Positions 24,635 through 34,848 of a DNA stretch of 64,000 nucleotides are shown here, one piece after another. The notes beneath the pieces are model-generated. The model was not told the DNA's origin, ran no database searches, and saw nothing but the letters and a program-made list of their open reading frames with translations. The DNA is taken from assembly GCF_943734655.1 (NCBI RefSeq), contig NC_071355.1, forward strand, positions 13,124,768 to 13,188,767, read 5' to 3'. Made by a program: the position numbers and the translations under genes. Source of the stretch: Sabethes cyaneus (taxonomy: Eukaryota; Arthropoda; Insecta; Diptera; Culicidae). Position 1 is the first letter of the stretch, and every line of letters begins with the position of its first letter.

Positions 24635-25370
24635 AAGTACAAAATCAAGAGTATAAATTTCAAAGTTCAAAATCCAAAGTCTCAAGTCCGAATTCAAAAT
24701 CAAATGTCATACTTCCAAGCGCCAAGTCAAAAGTCCACAGTTCAAAGTCCAAAGTCAAGAGTCTAAAGTCAAGAGTCCAAAGTCAAGTCAAGAAGAAGTT
24801 AAAAATCCAGAGTCCGAAGTGCAAATTTCAAAATCCAAAGGCCAAAGTTGAAAGTTTTAAGTCCAAAGTCCAAAATCCAAAGTTTAAAGTCCAAAGTCCA
24901 AAATGAAAAGTCGGAAGTAGAAAAATCTTAAGTCAAAAGTCCAAAGTCCAAAGACCATAGTTCAAAGTTCAAAGTCCAACATCGCAATCCCAAAGTTCAA
25001 TTTTTAAAGTTTAAAGTCCAAAATTCAAAGTTCAGAGTCCGAAGCAGAAAGTTGAAAGTCAAGAGTTCAAAATCAAATGTCAAAATTCAGAAGACCAAAA
25101 TTCAAAAAAAGTCAAAGTCAAAAGTCAAAAGTAAAAGTCAAAAGGCCAAAAGTTAAATTCCAAGATTCAAATTTGAAAATCTATAGTCCAAAGGCCAAAA
25201 CCCAAAGTCCAAGGTCAAAAGTCCAAAGTCCGAATTACAAAGCCCAAAATCAAAAATCGAAAGTCTTCAGACCAAAATTCAAAATCTAAAGTCTGAAGTC
25301 GAAAACAAAAAAATCAAAAATCAAAAATACAAGTCTAAAGTTCAAAGTCGGAAGCCGAAAATACAAAGTA

Positions 25371-25820
25371 CAGTTGAATTTCGATTTTGGCAACAAATGC
25401 GTGTTGCCTATGTTGCCAAAATCGAAACCGTGCCAAAATCGAGACCCTTTTTCGATATGAAAAAATTTAATGTAAATACTTTAGAAGTTGACTAAATATC
25501 ATTAACCACCGATTGCAACCATTTTAAGTTTAAAAAGTCCGACAAGAGCTATCCGTCCGGTGCAAATAAGTTATTGACACCCTGCGCTAAGACGTAGTCC
25601 TACGGCAATAAAAATATTGTTGTTCGAAACCACATAACCTTTTTTCATGAACACACTCAGGGTATCATTTTTTCGTCATTCAAAGCATGTATGCGGAAAC
25701 TGATTGATATTTAAGCATATTTTTGGAAGAGAAATATCTTGTATTGCCAAAAACGGATACTTTTGTTGCCAAAATCGAGGCATGCCAAAAACGAACCATG
25801 CCAAATTCGAAATCCAACTG
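25371..25820. mobile_element. pogo-type MITE inside the satellite
   Basis: Terminal inverted repeats CAGTTGAATTTCGATTTTGG and (reverse complement of the right) CAGTTGGATTTCGAATTTGG, flanked by TA at 25369-25370 and 25821-25822. The subterminal motif TTGCCAAAATCGA recurs in both ends. The interior has mixed composition unlike the satellite. No transposase is present. Confidence 0.85.
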
Positions 25821-26730
25821 TATTCTAAAAGCCAAGGTTCGAAGTCCGAAATCCAATCAAAAATCATAAGAAGGCCAAAGTCTAAAGTCCGTAGCCAAAG
25901 GTCAAATTTCATAGTCGAAAGTCCAAAGTCTAAAGTCAAAAATTAAAAATAAAAGTCTAAAGTCCAAAGTCCGAAGTCCAAAGCCCAAAGCCCAAAGATT
26001 AAGATCCAAAGTCAATAGTCCAAAGTCCAAAATTCAAAGTCAAAAGTCCAAGGTCGTAAGTCAAAAGTTCCAAGCACAAAATTAAAAGACCAAAGTCGAA
26101 CGGCAAAAGCCCAAAGTGCGAAGTTCAAAATCAAAATCGAAAGTCAAGAGTCCAAAGTTCCAAGCCCAAAGTCAAAAATCAAGTCTGGTCAAAATCCAAA
26201 AGACAGAAAACCAAAGTCCAAAGCTCAAAGTCTTAAGTTCAAAGTCCAAAGTCAAAAGTTTAAAATCAAAAGTCCAAAGTCTAAAATCAAAGATAAAAAA
26301 AGTCCAAAACACGAAGTTCAAAGTACAAAATCGAAACGCAAAAATCCAAAGTAGTCCAAAGTCCGAGGTCCAAATTCCGAAGTCCAAAATCAAAAGTCAA
26401 AAATCAAAAGTTAAAAGTCCATAGTTTAAAATCCAAAGTTACGATTCCAAAGCCAAAAGTTTGGGAAAGTTTAGAGTCTAAAGTCAAAAATTAAAAGTTT
26501 AAGTCCAAAGTTTAAAGGTTAAATTTTGAAATCCAAAATCCAAAATCCAAAGTGCAAAGTCTAAAGTCGAGTGAAAATTGAAAATCGAAAATCGAATACC
26601 GAATATCGAAAACTGAAAATCGAAGATCGAGAATCCAAAGCCCAATGTCTGAAGTTCGAAGTTCAAAGTCCAAAATCCAAAATTAAAATCCACAGTAAAG
26701 AATCTAAAGTCCAAATTAAAAAGTCGAAAG

Positions 26731-26855
26731 TCAAAAGTTAAAGGTCCAAAGTCCAAGAGATCAAAGTTCAAAGTTCAAAAAAGTCCACAGTCCAAAATTC
26801 AGATTTTAAAATCCAAAATCAAAAGTCCGAAGTCCAAGTTCCAAAGTCGAAAGTT
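26731..26855 (+). repeat. Direct duplication within the satellite, copy 1
   Basis: About 125 bases containing the distinctive string CAAGAGATCAAAGTTC recur at 27234-27358 with only one or two differences, 503 bases away. Such a unique word order cannot arise from independent heptamers, so it records a segmental duplication. Confidence 0.85.
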
Positions 26856-26865
26856 TAAAGTCTTA

Positions 26866-27122
26866 AATCTAAAGTCTAAAGTCTAAATACTAATGTCTAA
26901 AGTCTAAAGTCTAAAGTCTAAAGTCTAAAGTCTAAAGTCTAAAGTCTAAAGTCTAAAGTCTAAAGTCTAAAGTCTAAAGTCTAAAGTCGAAAGTCTAAAG
27001 TCTAAAGTCTAAAATCTAAAATCTAAAGTCTAAAATCTAAAGTCTAAAGTCTAAAGTCTAAAGTCTAAAGTCTAAAGTCTAAAATCTAAAGTCTAAAGTC
27101 TAAAGTCTAAAGTCTAAAGTCC
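26866..27122. repeat. Heptamer satellite block 3: (TAAAGTC)n
   Basis: About 36 near-uniform copies of TAAAGTC with a few TAAAATC variants around 27,010-27,035 and 27,080. It lies exactly between the two copies of the 125-base duplication. Confidence 0.95.
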
Positions 27123-28002
27123 AAAGTCCAAGGTTCTAAATACAAAGTCCAAAGCCCAAAGTCAATAGTCGAAAGGCAGAAGTCCAAAGTAGTTCAATGT
27201 CCAAGGGTCAAGGTCCAAAATTCAAAGTCCAAGTCAAAAGTTAAATGTCCAAAGTCCAAGAGATCAAAGTTCAAAGTTCAAAAAAGTCCACAGTCCAAAA
27301 TTCAGATTTTAAAATCCAAAATCAAAAGTCCGAAGTCCAAGTTCCAAAGTCGAAAGTTCAAAGCCCAAAAACAAAAGTCAAAAATTAAGAGTTCAAAGTT
27401 GAAAGTCAATAGTCCAATGTACAAAACCCAAAGTAAAAAATCAAAAGTCCAAAGTTAAAAGTCAATAGTCCAATGTACTAAACCCAAAGTAGAGAGTCAA
27501 AAGTCTAAATTTCAAAATTTAAAGTTGAAATTACAATGTAAAGGGTACAAAATCAAAAGTCCAAAGTTCAAAACCAAAAATCACAAGTCAAAGACAAAAA
27601 AAAGTAAAGTGAAAGTAAAAGTCTTTAGTATAAAGTCCAAAGTTCAAAGTCCAAAGTTCAAAGTCCAAAGTCCAAAGCTCAAATTTTAAAATCCATAATC
27701 TACAATTCAGAGTCCAAAGACCCAGTCCATGGTCCAAGGTCCAATGTCCAAAGTCCAAACTTCAAAACCAAAAATCAGAAGTCAAAAATAAAAGTCCACA
27801 GTCCAAAGTCCGAAGTCGAAAGTCCAAAGTTCCAAGCCTAAAGTCAAAAATATAATGTCTAAAGTCAAAAATCAAAAACCAAAAATGAAAGTCTGTGGTC
27901 CAAAGTCCGTAGTTCAAAGTTCAAAGGTCAAAGTCAAAAGTTCAAAGTCAAAAGTTCAAAGTCAAAAGTACAAAAACAAAAGTTTAAATTCAAAATAAAA
28001 TT
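27123..28002. repeat. Diverged heptamer field, second part
   Basis: The same diverged CAAAGTC-type words as 24,635-26,865, including the second copy of the 125-base duplication (27234-27358). A further ~35-base phrase, AGTCAATAGTCCAATGTAC plus flanks, is repeated about 56 bases apart near 27,405 and 27,460. Confidence 0.9.
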
Positions 28003-28738
28003 GCAAATTGAAGATTGAAAATTGAAAATTGAAAATTAAAAATTGAAAATTGAAAATTGAACATTGAAAATTGAAAATTGAAAATTGAAAATTAAAAATT
28101 GAAAATTGAAAATTGAAAATTGAAAATTGAAAATTGAAAATTGAAAATTGAAAATTGAAAATTGAAAATTGAAAATTGAAAATTGAAAATTGAAAATTGA
28201 AAATTGAAAATTGAAAATTGAAAATTGAAAATTGAAAATTGAAAATTGAAAATTAAAAATTAAAAATTGAAAATTGAAAATTAAAAATTGAAAATTGAAA
28301 ATTGAAAATTGAAAATTGAAAATTGAAAATTGAAAATTGAAAATTGAAAATTGAAAATTGAAAATTGAAAATTGAAAATTGAAAATTGAAAATTGAAAAT
28401 TGAAAATTGAAGATTGAAAATTGAAAATTGAAAATTGAAAATTGAAAATTAAAAATTGAAAATTGAAAATTGAAAATTGAAAATTGAAAATTGAAAATTG
28501 AAAATTGAAAATTGAAAATTGAAAATTGAAAATTGAAAATTGAAAATTGAAAATTGAAAATTGAAAATTGAAAATTGAAAATTGAAAATTGAAAATTGAA
28601 AATTGAAAATTGAAAATTGAAAATTGAAAATTGAAAATTGAAAATTGAAAATTGAAAATTGAAAATTGAAAATTGAAAATTGAAAATTGAAAATTGAAAA
28701 TTGAAAATTGAAAATTGAAAATTGAAAATTGAAAATTA
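28003..28738. repeat. Heptamer satellite block 4: (GAAAATT)n
   Basis: About 105 copies of GAAAATT. Rare TAAAAATT, GAAGATT or GAACATT variants lie mostly near the start and at 28,250-28,285. Unlike blocks 1 and 2 it contains TGA in every frame and therefore gives no open frames. Confidence 0.95.
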
Positions 28739-29000
28739 AAATTTATTCAAAAGTCTAAAGTTCATGGTCTAGAGCTCAAAGTTTAATGTCAAAAATCAAA
28801 AGTGAAAGTCAAAAGTCGAATGCCAAAAGTCAAATTCCAAAGTCCAAAACCCAAAGTCCAGCATCTAAAATCCAGAGTCCAAAGTCCAAAGTCAAATATC
28901 CCAAGTCCAAAATCCACACTTCAAAGTCAAAAATCAACAATCAAAGTCAAAAGTTAAAAGTCAAACGTCAAAGTGAAGTTGAAAAAATTGAAAACTGAAA
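28739..29000. repeat. Diverged heptamer field, distal edge
   Basis: CAAAGTC-type words fade out by about 29,000, where GC-richer unique sequence starts. Confidence 0.85.
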
Positions 29001-31460
29001 ATTGAAACACCTTCAGCCCCGAAAGGGCCATCAAATAAGCTGGATCAGACCGTCGCCCGCCGCGAGCCCGTGGGTCCAGCAATCGAACTTGTTCGTCGTG
29101 TCCACCGGTTAAGCTGGCTGCCTGCCGGCGAAGAAACGCTGCTGCACGGATGCACGCCGAGCTGGGTTCACCGGGCGAAACAGGGCGAACAGGAGAACCG
29201 AAAGAGAACCTCTTGACACTTGAGTGGGAAAACACAAGCTGCCTAGGCTCGAACACACCTTGCCTTGCTTGTATTCTATCGTCTCGGCAGCGACCCGCCT
29301 GGGATCGAGGAGGGACGCGCGGTGCGGAAGCCGGGACGGGACGCAAAGAATAAAATCAGTTGATTGAATGACAGAATCATCGGGTCGAGGGTGCTCGAGA
29401 TTCTTTGCGTTTTTTTGTCGTTTCCATCGAAGGTTCGGTTGGCCTTAACTATTTTTTTCATCTAACGAAATTCAATCATACACTTGATTTTTTTTCTGTT
29501 TCGAGTTCGAAAGAGTGGTCCCTCCGAAGGATTGGCAACCGAATTGGCTTGCAAGCGGCTTAAGTAGTAGGAGATTCTTTCGGTTTTGTTTGTCGTTGAT
29601 TGGAAATTTCTTTGTGTCCTGTGTGTGTGAAATCTGTCCCATCGAATTCTGAAGGATGATTGAAAACGACGCAATCGACATCTGACAGGGATTAATCGGC
29701 CCCCGTGGCTCATTGAACTCTTGCATCTTGCGTTCGTAGCGAAATAAACTTTAAAAAAATGGCTTCATCATCAGCCGTAAGATCAAGTCGGATCATATTA
29801 TCACCCGCGTAGCTTATTTACGACGAGTGCTGAGCCCTCCGATCCAACGACTCTGCTACCGGAATCGAAATCAATTTATCACTTCAATGGGCATGCTTGG
29901 TGGACCTCGACCGCTCGAAAGGGGGGATTCCACGATTCCCATCCCACCCGGCGGTATAATAATCTCTCGCTATTTATAAACAACAACTGATTATCGGCGG
30001 GTAAACGATTGCTTCTCTCACTTGACTGCTGGCCGCTGGCCGCCGGCCGACGGCTTCGGGGACCTCCGGCGAGCAGCCGTTCTTTGGCTTACACTATGCG
30101 CCTTTCTAAATCTTATTAGCCATCGCTAATTCATCCAATAAATTAATAGTCTATATCGGATGTAATCACAAGATAGCCGTTGTGCGGGATTATTATTCAA
30201 ATGTAAATTCAATAAACTGCCCAACGACACACAACTACTGACTGCTGCTGCTGGCTAGCGAGTCGTCCAGCAACCAGTTTCTTCTGAACGCACTTCACGC
30301 TGTTAATAAATTGTCACTCATTAATCATAAATCAATAAGAGCTCGGTCTTCGTTCTCTAAATCGCCATCGAAGTCGTGATCAGATATTAAGAAGCTCGCT
30401 GCTGTGCTGTCGTGATAAAACCAGTCGAGGCTTGGGCTTGCTTTTCGTTGATAGACCGCTCAACCGGCGATGGCAACCTACAGTTATTGGCACACTAACT
30501 GTAGAAAAGGTTATCAACAACAAACGAAAAGCTTCCATTTTTCCCGGAATTACGTAAAACTGGTCCCCGTTCAATGGGAGTTTGCATGAATGGATTACAA
30601 ATCTTCTATCAGCTCGAGCTCATCTTTCACCTGGTGAGTGAGACCCGCATTCGGACCCCGTACCGCGTTCCGTTCCCGTTCGCTCTCCGGCTACGGGTAC
30701 GATTTGCATCATCAACCGGCAGCACATAGCACATGGCCGTTCCGGACCGGACAGCCCGTAACAACGGTACACAATAAACCAATGATTAATAGCAAATTCG
30801 GACCGAAACGTTTGGACAATCCGAGCTCCTGAGCTTCGAGCCGGTGAACATTGGCGCGGAGGAGGCAGGCAGTTTCCCTTTGCTTCGACATAAATAACAG
30901 CCGAGGAAAGTCATACTGTGATCCGATGGCACTTTACATATTAACAATGAAACAAATCGCTGCTACTGGAATCAGCACGGGGCGTTTGGCCCATTTACCT
31001 ACCCACGCCGGATCTGGTTCACTTGAGAGGGCCCCCTCGTCGTAGGAGTGGAAGAAAAATTGAAACCCACGGGGTGCGAGCGATCACGCGGTCCGTTCAT
31101 TACAGAGCGCGAGCGCTGGCTGCCTCGTTGTTCCTTGCTGTTGTGTTGTACCTACACTGATGTTTTGTTTGGGCATTCGGTGTCGAAGGACGACCCCCCA
31201 CGTTGATTATAGATTTTTGGCGTTCGGTGAATTGTGAATTATCATTGACCATTTGTTACGCCACCGGGGGGGCACGTGCGCGGTGGAGGATCTTCGGTCG
31301 ATGGTCGATAGCTCGATGCTGGCCACGAACCGTTTCGGCTTGCGGCAGGATGGTTTGCGTGCCGGTTCACTGAACCGACCGGCGTGGGTATCCGGATTGG
31401 TAGCTGAGAAGAATAAATTCCATATTTGGTGCTGTTGGTTCTAGATTTGTAGCTGAAGAA
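29001..31460. other. GC-richer unique block, AT-rich motif clusters
   Basis: Unique sequence with no transposon ends. AT-rich islands such as CTATTTATAAACAACAAC (29,970) and TTAATCATAAATCAATAAG (30,320) sit inside GC-rich DNA, a pattern common in homeodomain-type enhancers; this is inference. An ACCTG/GTGAGT string at 30,626-30,636 looks like a splice donor after an ATG at 30,586, but the implied exon is 48 bases and no acceptor is evident, so no gene is called. Confidence 0.35.
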
Positions 31461-32138
31461 TAAAAATTCTACTAAATTTATTGGAACCTTTGTTTGCTTC
31501 TTTACTTTCCCCCAAGGTGAAGTATTTACAGCCTTTTACTCAAATCAAATTTCTTTTTCAGTATTGCCTTATTAATGAAGTCAGATATTTATTAATTTTT
31601 TTGTAACGACAGTATTTCCAAGAGACGAAGGAAATTGTATGAAAAAGCACTGAAACAATACTATTAACACCTTGTTTCATTACTTCCTTCTACAATTTCT
31701 CAGTCTCTTAGAAGGATTATCGTTATAAAATAGACTTTTACTTTTCAGGTATAGTAACTGGGTGGTTTTATAAGGTTTACGAAATGCCATCAGCTTGGGA
31801 TTGTTGGAAGTAAGCGCAATTGTCAGCCACGTTGCCCAGTAAAGCAGTTTCTAATAAGCCCTAAAAGGTATATATGACCAGAAATGCGAAATGATTTTTC
31901 GTTGATTTCGGGAATTCTCTGAGATGATTCGAGGAAAGTATTTTTTTCTTAAGCGTACCTTTTTCTGCGCATTCTTATCATCCTTGCTTGTAGAATTAAT
32001 TTGCAGTCGGATTAAGCTCTCGTTATATAACAATAAATTATCAATTAGTACGGCATTGCATTGACAACTTGCTTCATCCCGATAGCATTAGATTATAACG
32101 AACTATAAGATTCCCTTAAAACGTTTATCAATTGAATA
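31461..32138. other. AT-rich sequence between elements
   Basis: Apart from the short palindromic element at 31611-31738, nothing can be recognised. The 60-codon minus frame near 31,851 has no domain signature. Confidence 0.4.
31611..31738. mobile_element. Short palindromic element
   Basis: Bases 31611-31665 (TTGTAACGACAGTATTTCC, then AAGAGACGAAGGAAATTGTA) are imperfectly inverted at 31683-31738, whose reverse complement reads TTATAACGATAATCC, then AAGAGACTGAGAAATTGTA. The whole 128 bases could fold on itself. It is too short for a gene; a tiny MITE or foldback element fits. Confidence 0.6.
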
Positions 32139-32140
32139 TA

Positions 32141-32361
32141 CAGTCAACCAAAAAAGTATTCGGACAGAAGCGCATAAATTTTTCTTTTAGAAATTTTCCG
32201 CAGTATTTTTGCTAAGAATGGTTACACATATTTTTTTTAAATAGTGTTAAACTAAAGCATATTTAGATGCACAACAAAAAGGGGAAAAGCTATCCGTTTT
32301 GAAGATAGAGTACATATAGTTTGAATTGCCTAAAAATGCAACCAAAAAAGTATTCGGACAG
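32141..32361 (+). mobile_element. Tc1-type left end with IR/DR structure
   Basis: CAGTCAACCAAAAAAGTATT follows a TA at 32139-32140, and the 23-base core starting CAACCAAAAAAGTATTCGG occurs again, identical and in the same orientation, at 32339-32361, 194 bases downstream. Two identical direct repeats spaced about 200 bases in one terminal arm is the IR/DR arrangement of transposase-binding sites in some Tc1/Tc3 elements. I cannot find the inverted right end in the window, so the element is truncated or its partner has decayed. Confidence 0.65.
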
Positions 32362-32775
32362 TTAACTATTAGTTGAAATAAATGTCCTTTCTCGCTCAAC
32401 TACTACCTTGCAGGACCAATTACATTCTTGATGACCTGTTTCAATCTGTTTGGGTTAAAATTAACAATTTTTCAAATATCCTTCTATCCTACTATTTTTT
32501 TTACAAGAGCTCGGTTTTAGTCATTTTGATAAGAAATCGAATGATTTCTCATTATAGAAATGAAATTATCTAAAAAGATAACCCTTTTGAACATCTTCAT
32601 CTAGATTTTGAACATCCAAATCTAGACTGAATACTGATGTTTTGATAGCGCTAGGACAATTGCATGGTGTCTTCTGCTTACAATTATCGACAGTATGCTT
32701 AGATTCATCATCCCGGTACAATATGTATGTACCACACAATTCTACAAGTTTGCTTTAACAACAATCTCAGGTAAA

Positions 32776-33200
32776 AAGATTGTTCAGACAATCAAGTTTA
32801 CACTTAGTTCTATCCAAAAATATATAAATTTGCAGCCTAAGAGATTTCCTTGCACCCCCACATGGTAAAACACTAACCGCAATGTTCGATTCTTGTGCTG
32901 CAATTCCGTATTTCACTTTCCATATGTTCTACTATCCATCGGAGCCAAAGGTGCCATATTTAAAGATTTTTCATAACTGAACAGATTGAATAACATGATC
33001 AATAACGAATTTTAATTTATCATTGCTTGTTTACTTGCTGACTAGTGATTTTCCTCTTGTAGCCCTTCTCTTGTAGTTAGTCCTGCATAATGGTTGTCGG
33101 TGTCATACCTTGTTGGGGTGCATGAAAAGCCCCGAGGTAGCAAAGATATATATTTTTGGATAGAACTGAGTGTAAACTCAATTATCTGAACAATTTTGTT
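32776..33200. mobile_element. Inverted-repeat element (~110-bp arms)
   Basis: The left arm 32776-32885 and the right arm ~33095-33200 are imperfect inverted copies. Shared phrases include GTTTACACTTAGTTCTATCC, then CAAAAATATATA, then TGCACCCC with an ACA and GGTA. The spacer is about 210 bases. No coding region is recognised and the exact termini and duplication are not resolved. The right arm borders the 3' remains of the RTE-like relic. Confidence 0.6.
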
Positions 33201-33394
33201 CCATGGCAGCTGGTTTCCAGTTCCGCGGGCATCCAAAAAGCTGTAGACTTAAACGTCTTTCTAAGACTTGACCCTTCTTTATCGACAGGCTTCGCTGTTA
33301 GAGTACAGGACAGTTACAGGGCTAGGGCAAAAATCCTACTGACTCTATATAGCAGCACAGTAGAGATGGTCGGGTTTCATATTTTCCAAGCCCG

Positions 33395-33660
33395 AACCCG
33401 ACCCGGGCCCGAAAATTTTTTTGGTGTCAAACCCGGACCCGACCCGAACCCGAATTTTTATTTTCTGTCAAACCCGAGCCCGACCCGAACCCGAAATTTT
33501 ATTTTCGATCAAACCCGAACCCGACCCGAACCCGGATTAATTTTTTTCGCTAAGCCCGAATCCGATCCGAACCCGAATTTTTTTTCGGCTAAACCAAAAC
33601 CCGATCCGAACCCGAATTTTTATATTATGTTAAATTTGATCCCGCCCTGAACTTGAAATT
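33395..33660 (+). repeat. Subterminal CCCGAACCCGACC repeats, left
   Basis: Six or seven ~30-base units, each CCCGA(A/C)CCCGACCCGAACC plus a T-rich spacer, progressively degenerate inward. The 164-codon Pro/Asn/Phe-rich plus frame across them is an artefact. They probably served as transposase-binding clusters. Confidence 0.8.
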
Positions 33661-34094
33661 TATATTTCATTTATATATATTTATATATATTTATATTTCA
33701 TCGGAAATTTAAATCTCGGAAGTTTTCTTTTCGTATTCTCTATAACGTTCGAGCTCTAATATTCATTTGAAATTTTAGGTTTTTATCACCCTTCTATTTC
33801 TTTTGGAACTGAATTGAAAATTCTAAAAAATTAAAGTATACACTAGAATCGTTTCTTTTACTTTTCGCGGGAATATCTCTTAAGTTTTCTATGAAACCTG
33901 TAAAAAGCGAAAAGAAAAATTTACATGAAAAATTATTTTGAAATACTTGGATCTTGTTTCATTATGTTATACCGGTATTTAATAGCCGAAAGCTAGTTCT
34001 TAGTCTAAAGTTGATTTTAACACTAAACATACCGACTTCACTCTACAAATATTTTTCGCGAGAAGATCGGAAATCCCGCGATCCCCCTTCACGG

Positions 34095-34319
34095 TAGAGC
34101 TGCCATAAATACAGATATTTGTGCATGCATAAATTTGAGACCCTACCGTTTTCTCCGGAGTAATTTGTTTTCTCGATCTAATCTTTTAAAAAACATAAAT
34201 AGTTTATGAGGTACTTTAAAATTCAGGGACATTAGTAGAGCCAGAAATCACAACTACTGAAATAATTTATGGGTCCCAAATTTATGCATGCACAAATATC
34301 TGTATTTGTGGCAGCTCTG
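34095..34319. mobile_element. 225-bp hAT MITE nested in the hAT element
   Basis: Ends TAGAGCTGCCATAAATACAG and CAGAGCTGCCACAAATACAG (reverse complement of the right) continue as ~45-base inverted arms containing TTTGTGCATGCATAAATTTG. The 8-base duplication CTTCACGG is exact at 34087-34094 and 34320-34327. It is a textbook small hAT MITE with no coding capacity. Confidence 0.93.
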
Positions 34320-34639
34320 CTTCACGGTATGTTCAGTGTTAAAGACAACTAAACTTACAACTATTCCGAGGCAATTTTAGTCTTCTGTCAGTCCACCCTA
34401 TCACTAGTTTGGGCGCAGTTATGACATGATCCAACTAACGAATTCTAGCGAATTCTGGAATATATAACTTTTGGTCTAAACTCGATCTAAATCTGAAAAC
34501 ACTAAACCGTCTAAAATGCAACCAGTACAGTGTAGCTGATATCTGAGTCATGCTGAATATCATTAAAGTACTGCTTATTTTATTATGTTAATATAATACT
34601 TTTAGAAGAACTGAATGTGGAGATGGTTCGGTGTGTCAT

Positions 34640-34830
34640 TACCCAAACCCGAAACCCGGACTTATTTTTTCCGCTAAGCCCGAACCCGACCCGAACCCGA
34701 ATATTTTTTTCTGGCAAAACCCGAACCCGACCCGAACCCGACACATGGTAAAAGTGTCAAGCCCGAACCCGACCCGAACCCGACGGGTTCGGGTTTTTTT
34801 CGGGTTTCGGGTCTCAAAACCCGAAACCCG
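34640..34830. repeat. Subterminal CCCGAACCCGACC repeats, right
   Basis: Four units of the same ~30-base motif as on the left side, in the same plus-strand orientation, then a CGGGTT-rich inverted stretch (34,780-34,822) before the terminus. The short plus frame over them is an artefact. Confidence 0.8.
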
Positions 34831-34848
34831 ACCATCTCTACAGCATAG

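Larger units (their letters stand above)
24635..26865. repeat. Diverged heptamer field (CAAAGTC and relatives)
   Basis: A 'word soup' of CAAAGTC, CAAAATC, AAAAGTC, CGAAGTC and similar 7-mers with frequent single-base phase slips. It connects block 2 to the later blocks. One pogo-type MITE (25371-25820) interrupts it. The small Lys/Ser-rich plus frames are composition artefacts. Confidence 0.9.
33361..34840. mobile_element. Non-autonomous hAT element, 1480 bp
   Basis: The first 18 bases TAGAGATGGTCGGGTTTC and the reverse complement of the last 18 are identical. Flanks form an 8-base target duplication, CAGCACAG (33353-33360) versus CAGCATAG (34841-34848), one mismatch. The YARNG start and 8-bp duplication are diagnostic of hAT. 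Both subterminal regions (33,395-33,660 and 34,640-34,830) hold ~30-base repeats of CCCGACCCGAACCCGAA followed by a T-run. No transposase is encoded. It carries its own nested insertion. Confidence 0.9.

Noticed and set aside
22475..24703. Open frames of 180-460 codons on both strands
   Set aside because: They are generated entirely by stop-free GAAAACA and GAAAATC repeats and have no non-repeat domain.
33156..33650. 164-codon Pro/Asn/Phe-rich frame
   Set aside because: It crosses the hAT terminus and is made by the subterminal CCCGAACCCGACC repeats.
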